In this document: piece by piece, positions 1 to 9,126 of the stretch
Layout: every line of letters begins with the position of its first letter
How positions within the stretch are numbered: the first letter of the stretch is position 1
Origin: Candidatus Dietzia intestinipullorum
GTDB lineage: Bacteria > Actinomycetota > Actinomycetes > Mycobacteriales > Mycobacteriaceae
NCBI GenBank assembly: GCA_019119635.1
Contig: DWWP01000054.1
Span: forward strand, 124,001-188,000
Length of the DNA: 64,000 nt
Direction: 5' to 3'
Position numbers and translations under genes: made by a program
The notes under the pieces: generated by a model
Databases searched by the model: none
What the model was told of the DNA's origin: nothing
The model's input: only the letters and a program-made list of their open reading frames with translations

Positions 1-1082
1 GGCGCGATACGGCCCGGGTCGGCGGCCCACGGTTGCGACACCAGTACGACCGGACGGTCGGGATGCCGGCCGGCCGCCACCTGGTGTTCGGCCTGTGCGA
101 TCTCGGGTGCGGTGCCGCCGAGGTGGACCGTGCCCGCCCCGGACAGCCGCGGGTCACGCCACGGGACGGGGCCGGAGAGCACCAGGTCGACCTTGGCTGC
201 GCCCCCTCCGATCCGGGCGTGGACCAGCCGGCGTGCCCGGCGCGCGGTGGCCGGGGACGGCGACGACGCGAGCAGGATCCCGCCGAGGACCCGGGACGAG
301 GTGTCCATGACGATGTCCCGGGCATCGATCCGGTCCAGCGACGTCACCCGATGGCCGGTGCGGATCTCGCCGCCGGCGTCGCGGACCGCGGCTGCCAGCG
401 CTTCCGTGAGTGCTCCGCTGCCCCCGACCGGTACCGGCCAGCCGGCGGGGGCGTGGAGCAGCGTCCCGAGGAGGAGACCGACTGCGGTCGCGGCGGGGGA
501 GCGCAGCGGGGTGACCGCGTGGGCGGCGATCCCGGCGAAGAGCGTGCGGGCGTCGCGGTCGAGGGTGCCGGCTCCCCTCGCCCCGGCGTGCGCGAGCGCG
601 AAGGCGGCGGCCAACCTCGTCGTCGTCGCCGGTGGTGGCACCGTCCGCTGGTCGGACAGGGCGATCCCGGCGACCTCGTCCCAGTGGCGCGCCAGGGGGC
701 CGAACAGGCGGGACCACCCGGGGGACATCGACCCGGGGCGGCCTTCCGCGAGCACCGCGTCACGGCCGGGCAGGGCATGGGCGAGCTGTACCGGGGGGCG
801 GGCGAGGTCGATTCCGTGCGCCCGCGGGTCGAACTCGCGGAAGAACGGCGACGCCCCCGCCATGGGGTGGACCGCTGAACAGAGATCGACCAGCAGCCCG
901 GCGCCCGCATCGCCCGGCATGCCGTCCATGGGCAGGGTGCGGCACCCGCCCCCGATCGTGTCCTCCGCCTCGAGCACCACGACCGTGCGTCCGGCCCGGG
1001 CGCACAGCAGCGCCGCGGCGAGTCCGTTGGGGCCCGAGCCCACGACCACGACGTCGGCCCGCACCGGGCGCGGCGCGGTCAC
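1..1082 (-). CDS. FAD-dependent oxidoreductase, phytoene dehydrogenase-like (3' end outside window)
   Basis: The protein starts at a GTG and runs off the left window edge after about 360 residues, so the C-terminus is missing. Residues 9-40 form a classic dinucleotide-binding fold: a beta strand, VGSGPNGLAAA, then an acidic end VVVLEAED, typical of the NAD(P)/FAD oxidoreductases related to phytoene desaturase (COG1233). GGGCRT follows as the usual second FAD contact. The GTG overlaps the stop of the upstream gene (GTGA), so the two are probably translated together. Substrate unknown. M. tuberculosis carries a related alanine-rich dehydrogenase next to serA1 (recalled synteny), which supports orthology but not a function. 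Confidence 0.85.
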   Translation of the reverse strand, partial: MTAPRPVRADVVVVGSGPNGLAAALLCARAGRTVVVLEAEDTIGGGCRTLPMDGMPGDAGAGLLVDLCSAVHPMAGASPFFREFDPRAHGIDLARPPVQLAHALPGRDAVLAEGRPGSMSPGWSRLFGPLARHWDEVAGIALSDQRTVPPPATTTRLAAAFALAHAGARGAGTLDRDARTLFAGIAAHAVTPLRSPAATAVGLLLGTLLHAPAGWPVPVGGSGALTEALAAAVRDAGGEIRTGHRVTSLDRIDARDIVMDTSSRVLGGILLASSPSPATARRARRLVHARIGGGAAKVDLVLSGPVPWRDPRLSGAGTVHLGGTAPEIAQAEHQVAAGRHPDRPVVLVSQPWAADPGRIA

Positions 1083-1678
1083 CGGAACGCCGCCAACCCG
1101 TACGCCCTGCGCAGTTCCTCCAGAAGGTCTTCCTGGCCGGCCGCCTGGTCGGCCAGACCGATGAAGAGACTCCGGGCGTGCTCATCGCCGCCCTCGACGT
1201 TGTCGTCCGCGGTCGCGGGGCCGCCCGATGTGATCCAGTCGGCGAGCAGCAGCCACATGCTCTTCTTGGCCACGACCAGGGTCCGCAGGGACTCGAGGGC
1301 CCCCAGCCGGGTCAGCGGGTCGATCATCCCCGGGCCGACGGGCAGGAACGAGAGCGTCACCCCGGAGGAGACCCGGAGCAGCCGACGGCCCGGCGCGCCG
1401 AACGGCGTGAGCCGGGACAGTAGCTGCGCTGCCACCTCGATCTCCCCGTCGAACTGCCCGCGCAGGGGGAGGAGACGTCTCCGGTCCTCGGGCCCGACCG
1501 AGCCCACACACCGCGCCAGGAGGCTGCGCCCCACCGCGGCGCCGTACAGATGGACCCGGAGGTAGGCCACCACCGCGGGGCGCCCCCGGAGGGGGACGGC
1601 GCGTCCGGGCCGGGCCGCGGGGAGCCGGAAGTCGGCGGGCAGGGCCGGGAAGTCGGGTGATCCGGAGGTGCTCGGCAT
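1079..1678 (-). CDS. Conserved hypothetical protein coupled to the FAD oxidoreductase
   Basis: A protein of 199 residues starting at ATG 1678, preceded by a GGAG/AGGA ribosome-binding site. An in-frame extension upstream to 1810 is possible but would run into the serA promoter, so I prefer the short form. I do not recognise the family. The sequence has no signal peptide and no clear membrane span. It is rich in Leu, Ala and Arg and looks mostly helical, with conserved-looking stretches [16 protein letters not shown] near residue 47 and [15 protein letters not shown] near residue 140. Its stop overlaps the GTG start of the oxidoreductase, which suggests a joint role, perhaps as a partner or assembly subunit; that is inference. 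Confidence 0.7.
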   Translation of the reverse strand: MPSTSGSPDFPALPADFRLPAARPGRAVPLRGRPAVVAYLRVHLYGAAVGRSLLARCVGSVGPEDRRRLLPLRGQFDGEIEVAAQLLSRLTPFGAPGRRLLRVSSGVTLSFLPVGPGMIDPLTRLGALESLRTLVVAKKSMWLLLADWITSGGPATADDNVEGGDEHARSLFIGLADQAAGQEDLLEELRRAYGLAAFR

Positions 1679-1784
1679 TCCTGCTCCGATCGTCGGTGTG
1701 CGTGGGCACACGCGGTGCGTCGTACGCCACGGTAGGCCGCGCGGCCGGGAACCGGCCACTGATCGGCGCCGACGCCCGGTGGCA

Positions 1785-1790
1785 TAGACT
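1785..1790 (+). promoter_or_regulatory. serA promoter -10 (TAGACT)
   Basis: TAGACT matches the actinobacterial SigA -10 consensus TANNNT. The expected transcription start is near 1797, about 30 nt before the serA GTG, with a GAGGAG ribosome-binding site at about 1811-1816. No convincing -35 element is visible. Confidence 0.55.
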
Positions 1791-1825
1791 GGTCGCACCC
1801 GAATTGACACCGAGGAGTTCTCACT

Positions 1826-3418
1826 GTGACAGCATCCGGACGTCCCGTCGTCCTCATTGCCGACAAGCTCGCCCAGTCGACCGTCGACGCGCTCGGCGAT
1901 GCCGTCGAGGTCCGTTGGGTGGACGGTCCGGATCGCCCGAAGCTGCTCGAGGCCGTGAAGGATGCGGACGCACTACTCGTGCGCTCGGCCACGAAGGTCG
2001 ACGCCGAGGTGCTGGCCGCGGCACCCGATCTCAAGATCATCGGTCGTGCCGGCGTGGGGCTCGACAACGTCGAGATCCCCGCCGCCACAGAGCGCGGCGT
2101 GATGGTGGTCAACGCGCCCACGTCCAACATCCACTCCGCGGCCGAGCACGCCGTCGCGCTGCTCATGGCGGCGTGCCGTCAGGTCCCCGCCGCCGATCGC
2201 ACGCTGCGTGAGCACACATGGAAGCGCAGCTCCTTCAACGGTGTCGAGCTGCTGGGCAAGACCGTCGGCGTGGTCGGGCTCGGCCGGATCGGCCAGCTCG
2301 TGGCCCAGCGTCTTGCGGCCTTCGACACCAATCTGATCGCGTACGACCCCTACCTGCCGGCCGCCCGGGCGGCCCAGCTGGGCATCGAGCTCGTCGACAT
2401 CGACGAGTTGGTCTCGCGGGCGGACATCATCACCATGCACCTGCCCAAAACCAAGGAGACCGCGGGACTGTTCGACGCGGACCGGTTGGCCCGGGTCAAG
2501 GACGGCGTCGTGATCGTCAACGCCGCCCGCGGCGGCCTGATCGTCGAGTCCGCGCTCGTGGACGCGCTGGAGTCGGGCAGGGTCCGCGCGGCGGCCCTCG
2601 ACGTGTTCGACACCGAGCCGTGCACGGACTCGCCGCTGTTCGAACTCGAGAACACCGTCGTCACGCCGCACCTCGGCGCGTCGACCGGTGAGGCCCAGGA
2701 CCGCGCGGGCACCGACGTGGCACGCAGTGTACTGCTCGCCCTGCGCGGTGAGTTCGTGCCGGACGCGGTCAACGTCTCCGGCGGCCCCGTCGGGGACGAG
2801 GTCGCGCCCTGGCTCGACCTGGTCCGCAAGGTCGGACTCATGGCCGGCCACATGTGCCCCGGCGTGCCGACCGCCGTCCGTGTCGACGTGGCCGGCGAGC
2901 TCTCCTCGGAGTCGACCGACGTCCTCGGGCTGGCCGCTCTGCGGGGCATGTTCTCCGCGATCACCGACGAGCCCGCGACGTTCGTCAACGTCGGGCAGAT
3001 GGCCGAGCAGCGTGGCGTCACCCACTCGGTGGAGACGCGGACCGAGTCCAAATCCTACCGCAGCACCGTCTCGGTCACCGCCGTGACCGCCGACGGGCAG
3101 TCGGCCGCCGTGACGGGCACCCTCGCGGGCCTGGACCAGGTGCAGAAGATCGTGCGGATCAACGAGCGCGGCTTCGACATGCGTGCGCAGGGCCAGAATC
3201 TCGTGGTCCAGTACGCGGACCGCCCGGGCGTCCTCGGCCGTGTCGGCTCGATCCTCGGAAGCGAGGGCATCGACATCCAGGCCGCGGCGCTGAGTCAGGA
3301 CGCAGAGGGCGAGGGCGCCTCGCTCATCCTCCGTGTGGACCGCGCGGTGGCCGAGCCCACGATCGACCGGATCGTGGCCGAGCTCGACGCCACGGCGACC
3401 CAGATCTCGCTGGACTGA
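1826..3418 (+). CDS. serA: D-3-phosphoglycerate dehydrogenase
   Basis: Catalyses NAD-dependent oxidation of 3-phosphoglycerate, the first step of serine synthesis. The 530 residues match the long actinobacterial form: substrate-binding domain, NAD-binding domain with GLGRIG near residue 155, an intervening ASB domain (about 320-450) and a C-terminal ACT domain (about 455-530, [18 protein letters not shown]) that binds serine in the mycobacterial enzyme. Catalytic Arg (NAARGG), Glu (DTEP) and His (TPHLGAST) are present. It starts at GTG with GAGGAG 10 nt upstream. leuB follows after 19 bp, probably in the same transcript. Feedback control by serine is expected from family knowledge. Confidence 0.97.
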   Translation: MTASGRPVVLIADKLAQSTVDALGDAVEVRWVDGPDRPKLLEAVKDADALLVRSATKVDAEVLAAAPDLKIIGRAGVGLDNVEIPAATERGVMVVNAPTSNIHSAAEHAVALLMAACRQVPAADRTLREHTWKRSSFNGVELLGKTVGVVGLGRIGQLVAQRLAAFDTNLIAYDPYLPAARAAQLGIELVDIDELVSRADIITMHLPKTKETAGLFDADRLARVKDGVVIVNAARGGLIVESALVDALESGRVRAAALDVFDTEPCTDSPLFELENTVVTPHLGASTGEAQDRAGTDVARSVLLALRGEFVPDAVNVSGGPVGDEVAPWLDLVRKVGLMAGHMCPGVPTAVRVDVAGELSSESTDVLGLAALRGMFSAITDEPATFVNVGQMAEQRGVTHSVETRTESKSYRSTVSVTAVTADGQSAAVTGTLAGLDQVQKIVRINERGFDMRAQGQNLVVQYADRPGVLGRVGSILGSEGIDIQAAALSQDAEGEGASLILRVDRAVAEPTIDRIVAELDATATQISLD

Positions 3419-3437
3419 GTGGAAGGACCACATAGAG

Positions 3438-4457
3438 ATGAAGCTCGCGGTCATCCCCGGTGACGGGATCGGGGTCGAGGTCACGGCCGAGGCCCTCAGG
3501 GTTCTCGACGCCCTCGTGCCCGATGTCGCCACGACCGAATTCGATCTGGGTGCGCGGCGGTACCAGCGCAACGGCGAGACGCTCACGGACGCGGACATTG
3601 ACAGCCTGCGCTCGCACGATGCGATCCTGCTCGGCGCGATCGGCGACCCCCGGTCCGTCCCGGCGGGGGTGCTCGAGCGCGGCATGCTGCTCCCGCTGCG
3701 GTTCGCCCTCGACCACCACGTCAACCTCCGCCCGTCGCGGTTGTTCCCGGGATCCTCGTCTCCGCTCACGGAGCCGGGCGAGATCGACTTCGTCGTCGTC
3801 CGCGAGGGCACCGAAGGCCTCTACACCGGTAATGGTGGGGCGATCCGGGTGGGCACGCCGCAGGAGATCGGCACGGAGACCTCCGTCAACACCCGTTTCG
3901 GCGTGGAGCGCGTGGTCCGTGACGCCTTCGGGCGGGCGCAGTCGCGCCGCCACAAGCTCACGCTGGTCCACAAGACCAACGTCCTGGTCAACGCGGGCGG
4001 ACTCTGGCAGCGCACCGTCGACGAGGTGGCGCCGGAGTTCCCGGACGTCGAGGTGGACTACTGCCACATCGATGCCGCGACCATCTACATGGTCACCGAC
4101 CCGTCCCGGTTCGACGTGATCGTCACCGACAACCTCTTCGGTGACATCATCACCGACCTGGCCGCCGCGGTGACCGGGGGCATCGGGACCGCGGCGTCCG
4201 GCAACATCGACGCCTCCGGCACTAACCCGTCCATGTTCGAACCCGTTCACGGCTCCGCCCCCGACATCGCCGGGCAGGGCACGGCCGATCCGGTCGCGGC
4301 CATCCTGTCCGTCGCGCTGCTCCTGCGACACCTGGGGCGGGAGGACGAGGCCGGGCGCATCGAGGACGCGGTGGAGTCCGAACTCGCCTCGCGCGCTGAC
4401 GACAGGGTCGTGACGAGTGAGGTCGGCGACCGGATCGTCGCAGCGGTCAGCGACTGA
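3438..4457 (+). CDS. leuB: 3-isopropylmalate dehydrogenase
   Basis: Oxidatively decarboxylates 3-isopropylmalate in leucine synthesis. The 339-residue protein has the [10 protein letters not shown]-terminus, the NAD/substrate loop [11 protein letters not shown] near residue 120, and the metal-binding [13 protein letters not shown] near residue 230, all diagnostic of the isocitrate/isopropylmalate dehydrogenase family. I chose ATG 3438, which has GGAAGGA 10 nt upstream; a longer frame from 3333 overlaps the end of serA and is not credible. leuC and leuD lie about 10 kb away, so the leucine genes are split, as in mycobacteria. Confidence 0.97.
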   Translation: MKLAVIPGDGIGVEVTAEALRVLDALVPDVATTEFDLGARRYQRNGETLTDADIDSLRSHDAILLGAIGDPRSVPAGVLERGMLLPLRFALDHHVNLRPSRLFPGSSSPLTEPGEIDFVVVREGTEGLYTGNGGAIRVGTPQEIGTETSVNTRFGVERVVRDAFGRAQSRRHKLTLVHKTNVLVNAGGLWQRTVDEVAPEFPDVEVDYCHIDAATIYMVTDPSRFDVIVTDNLFGDIITDLAAAVTGGIGTAASGNIDASGTNPSMFEPVHGSAPDIAGQGTADPVAAILSVALLLRHLGREDEAGRIEDAVESELASRADDRVVTSEVGDRIVAAVSD

Positions 4458-4472
4458 GCGAGCGGGGGGCGC

Positions 4473-6335
4473 ATGGAGGTCGAACTCGCGGAGGTGAGGG
4501 ACTTCCTCGCCCGGTGCGCCCCCTTCGACGAGCTCCCCGCCGCCCGACTCGACCAGCTGCCGGGCCTGTTGACCCAGCGCTACCACCGCCGCGGCACGCA
4601 CATCGTGGAGGCGGGCGCGGAGAATCACCGACTCCGCCTGGTCCGGTCGGGAGCAGTCGAGGTCTGCGACCCCGACGGGGCCCTGCTCGACACGCGTGAC
4701 GTGGGGGACTGCTTCGGGTACTCGACCCTGACCCACAGCGGCCCGTCGCGGTATCTCATCCTGGCCGCGGAGGACACTCTCGTCCTCGAGATGACCAGGG
4801 AGGTGTTCGACGACCTCGCCGCGGAGTTCCCGGCCGTCCGCTCGTTCTTCGGTCGCCGCAGTGACCGGATCCGCGAGGATCTGGCCTCCGCCCGGCTCCA
4901 CGCCTCCGCGGGGGACCCGCTCGGCACCCCCGTGCGCGACCTGCTGACCCGGGATGCAGTGACCGCCCCGCCGACCAGCACGGTCCGGGACGCCGCGCGG
5001 CTCATGACGGAACGACGGGTCTCCTCCCTGCTCGTCGTGGACGCCGGCGTCGTCGTCGGGATCCTCACCGACAGGGACATCCGCACGAAGGTCGTCGCCG
5101 AGGGACTCGATACCGGCGAGACGGTCGCCGCCGCGATGACCCGATCACCCGTGACCGTCGACGCCGGGGCACGGGCGTTCGACGCCACACTCACCTTGAT
5201 CGAGCACCGGGTGCACCACCTGCCGGTTGTCGACGACGACGCCCCCGTGGGCCTGGTCACCAGCGCCGATCTACTGCGTCTGGCGCAGGCGGACCCCGTC
5301 TATCTCGCCGCCCGCATCTCGCGGGCCCCGGACGCCGACAGCGTGGCCCGCCACGCCGAGCGGCTGCGTCCGTTGGTCACCGACTTCGTCCGCCGGCGCA
5401 CTGCCCCACACGACATCGGGCGCGTGATCACGGCGACCGCGGACGCGGCGACCCGGCGCCTGCTCGCCCTGGCAGAGGAGGAACTGGGGCCGCCGCCCGT
5501 CGGATACTGCTGGGTGGTGCTCGGCTCGCAGGCCCGCGGCGAAGCCGGCGCGGCCAGTGATCAGGACAGCGCGCTGATCCTCGCGGACGAGGCCCGGGGC
5601 GACGCGGCCGTCGACGCCTACTTCGCCGACCTGGCCGGGCGAGTGTGCGAGGGGCTGGCCCGGTCGGGATTCCCGCCCTGTCCAGGCGACATGATGGCCA
5701 CAAACCCGCTGTGGCGCCGGACCTGCTCGCAATGGCGCCGTCAGGTCGCCGACTGGGTGGGCGCTCCCGACGAGGAGGCGCTGTTACACGCCCAGACCTT
5801 CTTCGATATCCGCCCGGTCCACGGTGACGCCGCGCTGTACCGGAGTGTGCACGAGCAGATCCTCGACCGCGCCTCCGGGAGCCCCCGCTTCCTCGCGCAC
5901 CTGGCGCGGATCGCGTGCGACTGGCACCCGCCGCTCGGCTTCCTCAGGGGACTGGTGGTCGAGCGCCGCGGGCAATACCGCAACACGCTCGATATCAAGG
6001 CCGGAGGGATCGTCCCGTTGGTCCAATCCGCGCGCGTACATGCGCTGTCGGCGGGCCTGCCGGCACTGTCGACGCGCGCACGCCTGGACGCCGCCGCGGG
6101 CGCCGGGGTGCTCGGCCGGTCGGACGCCGATGAGCTCGCCGCGGCCTTCCGGATCGTGCGGGACCTGGCCTACCGACACCACGCGCGACAGCTCGCCGAT
6201 GACGTACCCCGGGACAATCATCTCGACCCCTCGTCACTCGGCCCGGGCGACCGGCACCGACTCCGGGCCGCGTTCCGGATCATCTCCCGTGCCCAGAAAT
6301 CCTTGGCGCTCCGGTACCGGGTCGGCCAGATGTGA
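4473..6335 (+). CDS. cNMP-binding/CBS/DUF294 putative nucleotidyltransferase sensor protein
   Basis: A 620-residue cytoplasmic protein with domains in this order: a cyclic-nucleotide-binding-like beta barrel (about 12-120), two CBS motifs (about 153-270), then a DUF294 putative nucleotidyltransferase. The latter carries GSQARGEAG at 351 and the acidic DQD at 363-365, matching the G-S...D-x-D core of the DNA polymerase beta/GlnD-type fold. A helical DUF294 C-terminal domain ends the protein. The architecture implies a nucleotide-sensing regulator that modifies a protein or small molecule; the target is unknown. Its stop overlaps the next gene, a DEDDh exonuclease, a pairing I recall from other bacteria. 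Confidence 0.88.
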   Translation: MEVELAEVRDFLARCAPFDELPAARLDQLPGLLTQRYHRRGTHIVEAGAENHRLRLVRSGAVEVCDPDGALLDTRDVGDCFGYSTLTHSGPSRYLILAAEDTLVLEMTREVFDDLAAEFPAVRSFFGRRSDRIREDLASARLHASAGDPLGTPVRDLLTRDAVTAPPTSTVRDAARLMTERRVSSLLVVDAGVVVGILTDRDIRTKVVAEGLDTGETVAAAMTRSPVTVDAGARAFDATLTLIEHRVHHLPVVDDDAPVGLVTSADLLRLAQADPVYLAARISRAPDADSVARHAERLRPLVTDFVRRRTAPHDIGRVITATADAATRRLLALAEEELGPPPVGYCWVVLGSQARGEAGAASDQDSALILADEARGDAAVDAYFADLAGRVCEGLARSGFPPCPGDMMATNPLWRRTCSQWRRQVADWVGAPDEEALLHAQTFFDIRPVHGDAALYRSVHEQILDRASGSPRFLAHLARIACDWHPPLGFLRGLVVERRGQYRNTLDIKAGGIVPLVQSARVHALSAGLPALSTRARLDAAAGAGVLGRSDADELAAAFRIVRDLAYRHHARQLADDVPRDNHLDPSSLGPGDRHRLRAAFRIISRAQKSLALRYRVGQM

Positions 6336-7039
6336 TGGCGGCCCACCGGTTCAGGGCCGCCCGGCGACGACGCGCCGCACGACGGCTCGGGGACGGCCCG
6401 CTACGTCGCTATCTACAGGCCCCGCCACCGTCTCCGCGGACCCCGCTGGACGAGCTCCCCCTGCTCGCCGTCGACGTGGAGACCACGGGCTTGGATCCCG
6501 CAGTCGACCAGCTGCTCTCCATCGGCTTCGTCCCGGTCGACGGCGAGCGGATCGTGCTGGGCGGCGCCGGATCGCTGCTGCTCCGGCCTCCCGGCGACGA
6601 CGGGCGCGGCGTGGGGCAGAGTGCGGTCCTGCACGGCATCACCGATGACGCGGTGGCCTCGGGGCTCGACGCCGGGGAGGCGCTCGACCGTGTTCTCGAC
6701 GCACTCACCGGTCGCGTGTTGGTGGGCCACTACGCCCGTATGGAAGTCGGTTTCCTGTCCCAGCTGTGCGCCCGGGTCCACGGACGACGGCCGCCGCTGA
6801 CCGTGGTCGACACCTTGGAGCTCCACCAACGCGTGCTCGCGCCCGGGTTCGACGCGGGCTTCGCCCCGGGGCCCGCGCCCGGCGAACTCCGACTGTGGTC
6901 GGCCCGCGAGCGGTACGGGCTGCCCCGCTACCGTGCCCACGACGCACTGGCCGACGCGGTGGCGTGCGCCGAGCTGTACCTCGCACAGACCGCTGAGCTG
7001 CGGGAGCGGGGTGCCGCGGTGCTCCGGGATCTGGGGTGA
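6335..7039 (+). CDS. DnaQ-like DEDDh 3'-5' exonuclease
   Basis: A 234-residue protein with an exonuclease fold at about 42-220. Exo I is DVETTGLDP, with the catalytic Asp and Glu. Exo II is VGHYARMEVGFL, where the usual Asp is replaced by Glu. Exo III is HDALADAVA, with the general-base His and Asp. The basic N-terminus (RAARRRRAARRL) could contact nucleic acid. The ATG overlaps the preceding stop (TGATG); a GTG one codon earlier is an alternative start. It is too short and divergent to be the replicative proofreading subunit. The overlap with the cNMP/CBS protein suggests a regulated nuclease or nucleotide-processing role. Confidence 0.85.
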   Translation: MAAHRFRAARRRRAARRLGDGPLRRYLQAPPPSPRTPLDELPLLAVDVETTGLDPAVDQLLSIGFVPVDGERIVLGGAGSLLLRPPGDDGRGVGQSAVLHGITDDAVASGLDAGEALDRVLDALTGRVLVGHYARMEVGFLSQLCARVHGRRPPLTVVDTLELHQRVLAPGFDAGFAPGPAPGELRLWSARERYGLPRYRAHDALADAVACAELYLAQTAELRERGAAVLRDLG

Positions 7040-7063
7040 TCGCGGCGTCGGGGAGGCACCCCC

Positions 7064-7069
7064 TAGGAT
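7064..7069 (+). promoter_or_regulatory. -10 element of FAH-family gene, leaderless geometry
   Basis: TAGGAT is followed by exactly 7 nt and then the ATG at 7077, placing the expected transcription start on the start codon. No Shine-Dalgarno sequence precedes the ATG. Confidence 0.55.
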
Positions 7070-7076
7070 CGCGGGT

Positions 7077-7874
7077 ATGCGTCTCGCCCGTATCGCCCAC
7101 CCGCAGGGATTCGCCTTTGTCGAGATCCGCGGAGACGACTCCGACCCCGCCGAGCAGGTGTGTGCGGAGATCTCCGAGCACCCCTTCGGTACTCCCGAGT
7201 TCACCGGACGCGAGTGGCCGCTGGGGGAGGTGAGGCTGCTCGCGCCGATCCTGGCGTCCAAGGTGGTGTGCGTGGGCAAGAATTATGCCGAGCACGCCGA
7301 GGAGATGGGGGACCGGGCGCCGGCCGAGCCGCTGATCTTCCTCAAGCCCAACACCGCGGTCGCCGGCCCGGGGTCGCCGATCGCGTACCCGCCCAGCTCG
7401 GAGCGCGTGGACCACGAGGGTGAACTCGCCGTGGTGATCGGGCAGCCCTGCCGCGATGTCGCCGCGGCGCGCGCACCCGAGGTGATCCTCGGGTACACGT
7501 GTGCCAATGACGTCACGGCGCGTGACCAGCAGCAGTCCGACGGCCAGTGGACGCGGGGCAAGGGCTACGACACCTTCTGTCCGCTCGGGCCGTGGATCGT
7601 CACCGACCTCGATCCCAACGGGCTGGACGTGCGCACCGTCCTGCACCATGAGGACGGCACCTCCGAGGTCCGCCAGGACGGGAACACCTCGCAGTTCATC
7701 CACACCATCGGCGAGATCGTCGAATACGTCACCAGGGTCATGACTCTCCTGCCGGGCGACGTGATCCTCACGGGCACCCCCGCCGGTGTCGGGCCCATGC
7801 TGCCGGGCGACCGGGTGACCGTGGAGATCGAGGGCATCGGCGCATTGACCAACCCGGTGGCCGATCGCGCCTGA
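7077..7874 (+). CDS. Fumarylacetoacetate hydrolase family protein
   Basis: A 265-residue protein with the FAH fold at about 55-262. The metal-binding acidic residues lie in DHEGELAVVIG (Glu-x-Glu) and the later Asp in YTCANDVTARD. The conserved VGKNYAEHAEEMG, FLKPNTA and TGTPAGVGP motifs are all present. Such enzymes act on acyl-pyruvates, fumarylpyruvate, oxaloacetate (decarboxylation) or 2-hydroxyhepta-diene-dioates; the substrate cannot be read from sequence. It lies near gltX, as in mycobacteria. The end overlaps a terminator hairpin shared with the convergent isochorismate synthase gene. Confidence 0.92.
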   Translation: MRLARIAHPQGFAFVEIRGDDSDPAEQVCAEISEHPFGTPEFTGREWPLGEVRLLAPILASKVVCVGKNYAEHAEEMGDRAPAEPLIFLKPNTAVAGPGSPIAYPPSSERVDHEGELAVVIGQPCRDVAAARAPEVILGYTCANDVTARDQQQSDGQWTRGKGYDTFCPLGPWIVTDLDPNGLDVRTVLHHEDGTSEVRQDGNTSQFIHTIGEIVEYVTRVMTLLPGDVILTGTPAGVGPMLPGDRVTVEIEGIGALTNPVADRA

Positions 7875-7896
7875 CCCCCGCGCGCCGGGGTCAGGC
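7869..7896. terminator. Bidirectional terminator between FAH gene and isochorismate synthase
   Basis: GCCTGACCCC (7869-7878) and GGGGTCAGGC (7887-7896) form a perfect 10-bp stem with an 8-nt loop. The stem contains the stop codons of both convergent genes (TGA at 7872-7874 on + and at 7893-7891 on -). There is no U-tract, as is common in high-GC actinobacteria. Confidence 0.7.
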
Positions 7897-9018
7897 CCCC
7901 AGGGCCCGGAGCACGGTACGGAGCTTGGCGGCGGTCTCGGCGACCTCGTCGTCCGGGTCCGAGTCCGCGACCAGCCCGCCCCCCGCCCAGGCGGTCGCGC
8001 CCGCCCGATCGGCATCGATCACCGCGCAGCGGATCGTGACCATCCAGTCCCCGTCGCCGACGGCGTCCGACCACCCGACCGCGCCGGCATAGAAGCCCCG
8101 ATCGCCCTCGAGGTCGGCGATCACACGGCGCGCATCGTCGGTCGGGGTCCCGCAGACGGCCGGGGTCGGATGGACGGCGAGGGCCAGATCCAGCGCGGTG
8201 GTCCGGGGGTCGGCGACGCGGCCGCGGATCCGGGTGCCGAGATGCCACATCTCGCGTGTGGCGGTCAGGGTCGGCGTCTCGGGGATCTCGAGGTCGCGAC
8301 AGAGCGGCCCCAGAGCGCGGGCCAGGGAGTCGACGACGAACGCGTGCTCGGCGGCGTCCTTGCCGGACTCTCGCAGCGCACGCCCGGCGGCCTGGTCGGC
8401 GGCGGGGTCGGCGAGACGCGGGGCGGATCCCGCGAGCGGGTGGCACTCCACCACGTCGCCACGTCGTCTGACGAGGAGCTCGGGACTCGAGCCCACCAGT
8501 ACGCTTCCCGGTCGGTTGCCGCCGGCGGGGGAGAGGTCCACGAGGTAGCCGTCCGCCGAGGGACTGGCGTCGATGAGTGCCGCGCAGACGGCGTGGGGGT
8601 CGATCGCCTCCTCCGTCACGAGCCGCACGGCGCGCGCGAGGACCACCTTGTCGATCCCGCCCGCCCGGATGCCGGAGACGGCGGTGGACACGCGCGATCG
8701 GTGGACGGCAGTGGTGGGCACCTCTTCGGAGACCCTGGCGTGTGTGCGCATGGCGCGGAAGTAGGACGGGGGCTCGAGCGGGCCGTCGGTCCGCACCACG
8801 ATGTCGGGTTCGCACAGCGCGGCCGGAGCGTCGGGCTCGAAGCCGATCGCCCCCACGACCAGGTCGCACGAGCCCGACCTGAGGGCGAGCGCCGCGTCCT
8901 CCGGATCGTCGAAATTCCGCAGCGCGCCCTGGGTGCGCAGGGAGCCGGTGGCACGCGAGAGGAGGAAGTCCGGCGCGGTCACCGGCCGTGCGGCGTCGGG
9001 AAATGCCCCTGACGCCAC
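7891..9018 (-). CDS. Isochorismate synthase (MenF/EntC family)
   Basis: Converts chorismate to isochorismate, the entry to menaquinone or salicylate/catechol siderophores. The 375 residues comprise a variable N-terminus and a chorismate-binding domain (about 120-370) with LVGSSPELLVRR, LALAVHPTPAVCGTP and FYAGAVGW, the conserved active-site segments. It starts at GTG with GAGGAGG 6 nt upstream. A TAGGAT -10 on the minus strand (9086-9081) fits transcription with a 55-nt leader. No other menaquinone or siderophore genes are near, so the branch it feeds is undecided. The divergent neighbour is gltX. Confidence 0.9.
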   Translation of the reverse strand: MASGAFPDAARPVTAPDFLLSRATGSLRTQGALRNFDDPEDAALALRSGSCDLVVGAIGFEPDAPAALCEPDIVVRTDGPLEPPSYFRAMRTHARVSEEVPTTAVHRSRVSTAVSGIRAGGIDKVVLARAVRLVTEEAIDPHAVCAALIDASPSADGYLVDLSPAGGNRPGSVLVGSSPELLVRRRGDVVECHPLAGSAPRLADPAADQAAGRALRESGKDAAEHAFVVDSLARALGPLCRDLEIPETPTLTATREMWHLGTRIRGRVADPRTTALDLALAVHPTPAVCGTPTDDARRVIADLEGDRGFYAGAVGWSDAVGDGDWMVTIRCAVIDADRAGATAWAGGGLVADSDPDDEVAETAAKLRTVLRALGA

Positions 9019-9080
9019 GGCTCGCCTCCTCGATCGGGTTCCACGGGCGTCGTCTCCGGCCCCGCGGGTGTTCCGGGGAG

Positions 9081-9086
9081 ATCCTA
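9081..9086 (-). promoter_or_regulatory. -10 element for isochorismate synthase gene
   Basis: The minus strand reads TAGGAT, matching TANNNT, about 63 nt upstream of the GTG start. It faces away from the gltX -10 at 9114-9119, giving a compact divergent promoter pair. Confidence 0.45.
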
Positions 9087-9113
9087 GCCCGACGGTCGCG
9101 CGGGGCCGTTAAC

Positions 9114-9119
9114 TAGGAT
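9114..9119 (+). promoter_or_regulatory. gltX -10 element, leaderless geometry
   Basis: TAGGAT followed by 7 nt leads directly to the ATG at 9127. This spacing decides the start: an ATG at 9118 lies inside the -10 hexamer and would be upstream of the transcript. Confidence 0.55.
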
Positions 9120-9126
9120 GAGTGGC

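Noticed and set aside
1818-1834. ACTGT-G-ACAG at the serA start as a second LtbR operator
   Set aside because: The spacer is 1 nt and not 3, one half-site is incomplete, and part of it is the GTG start codon itself; likely chance.
1973-3811. 612-residue open frame antisense to serA/leuB
   Set aside because: Both genes on the plus strand are unambiguous; the frame has His/Asp/Val/Arg-biased composition typical of high-GC antisense shadows and no domain.
6335-7039. Glu in place of Asp in Exo II as evidence of an inactive exonuclease
   Set aside because: Glu can bind the metal, and other catalytic residues are intact, so inactivity is not supported.
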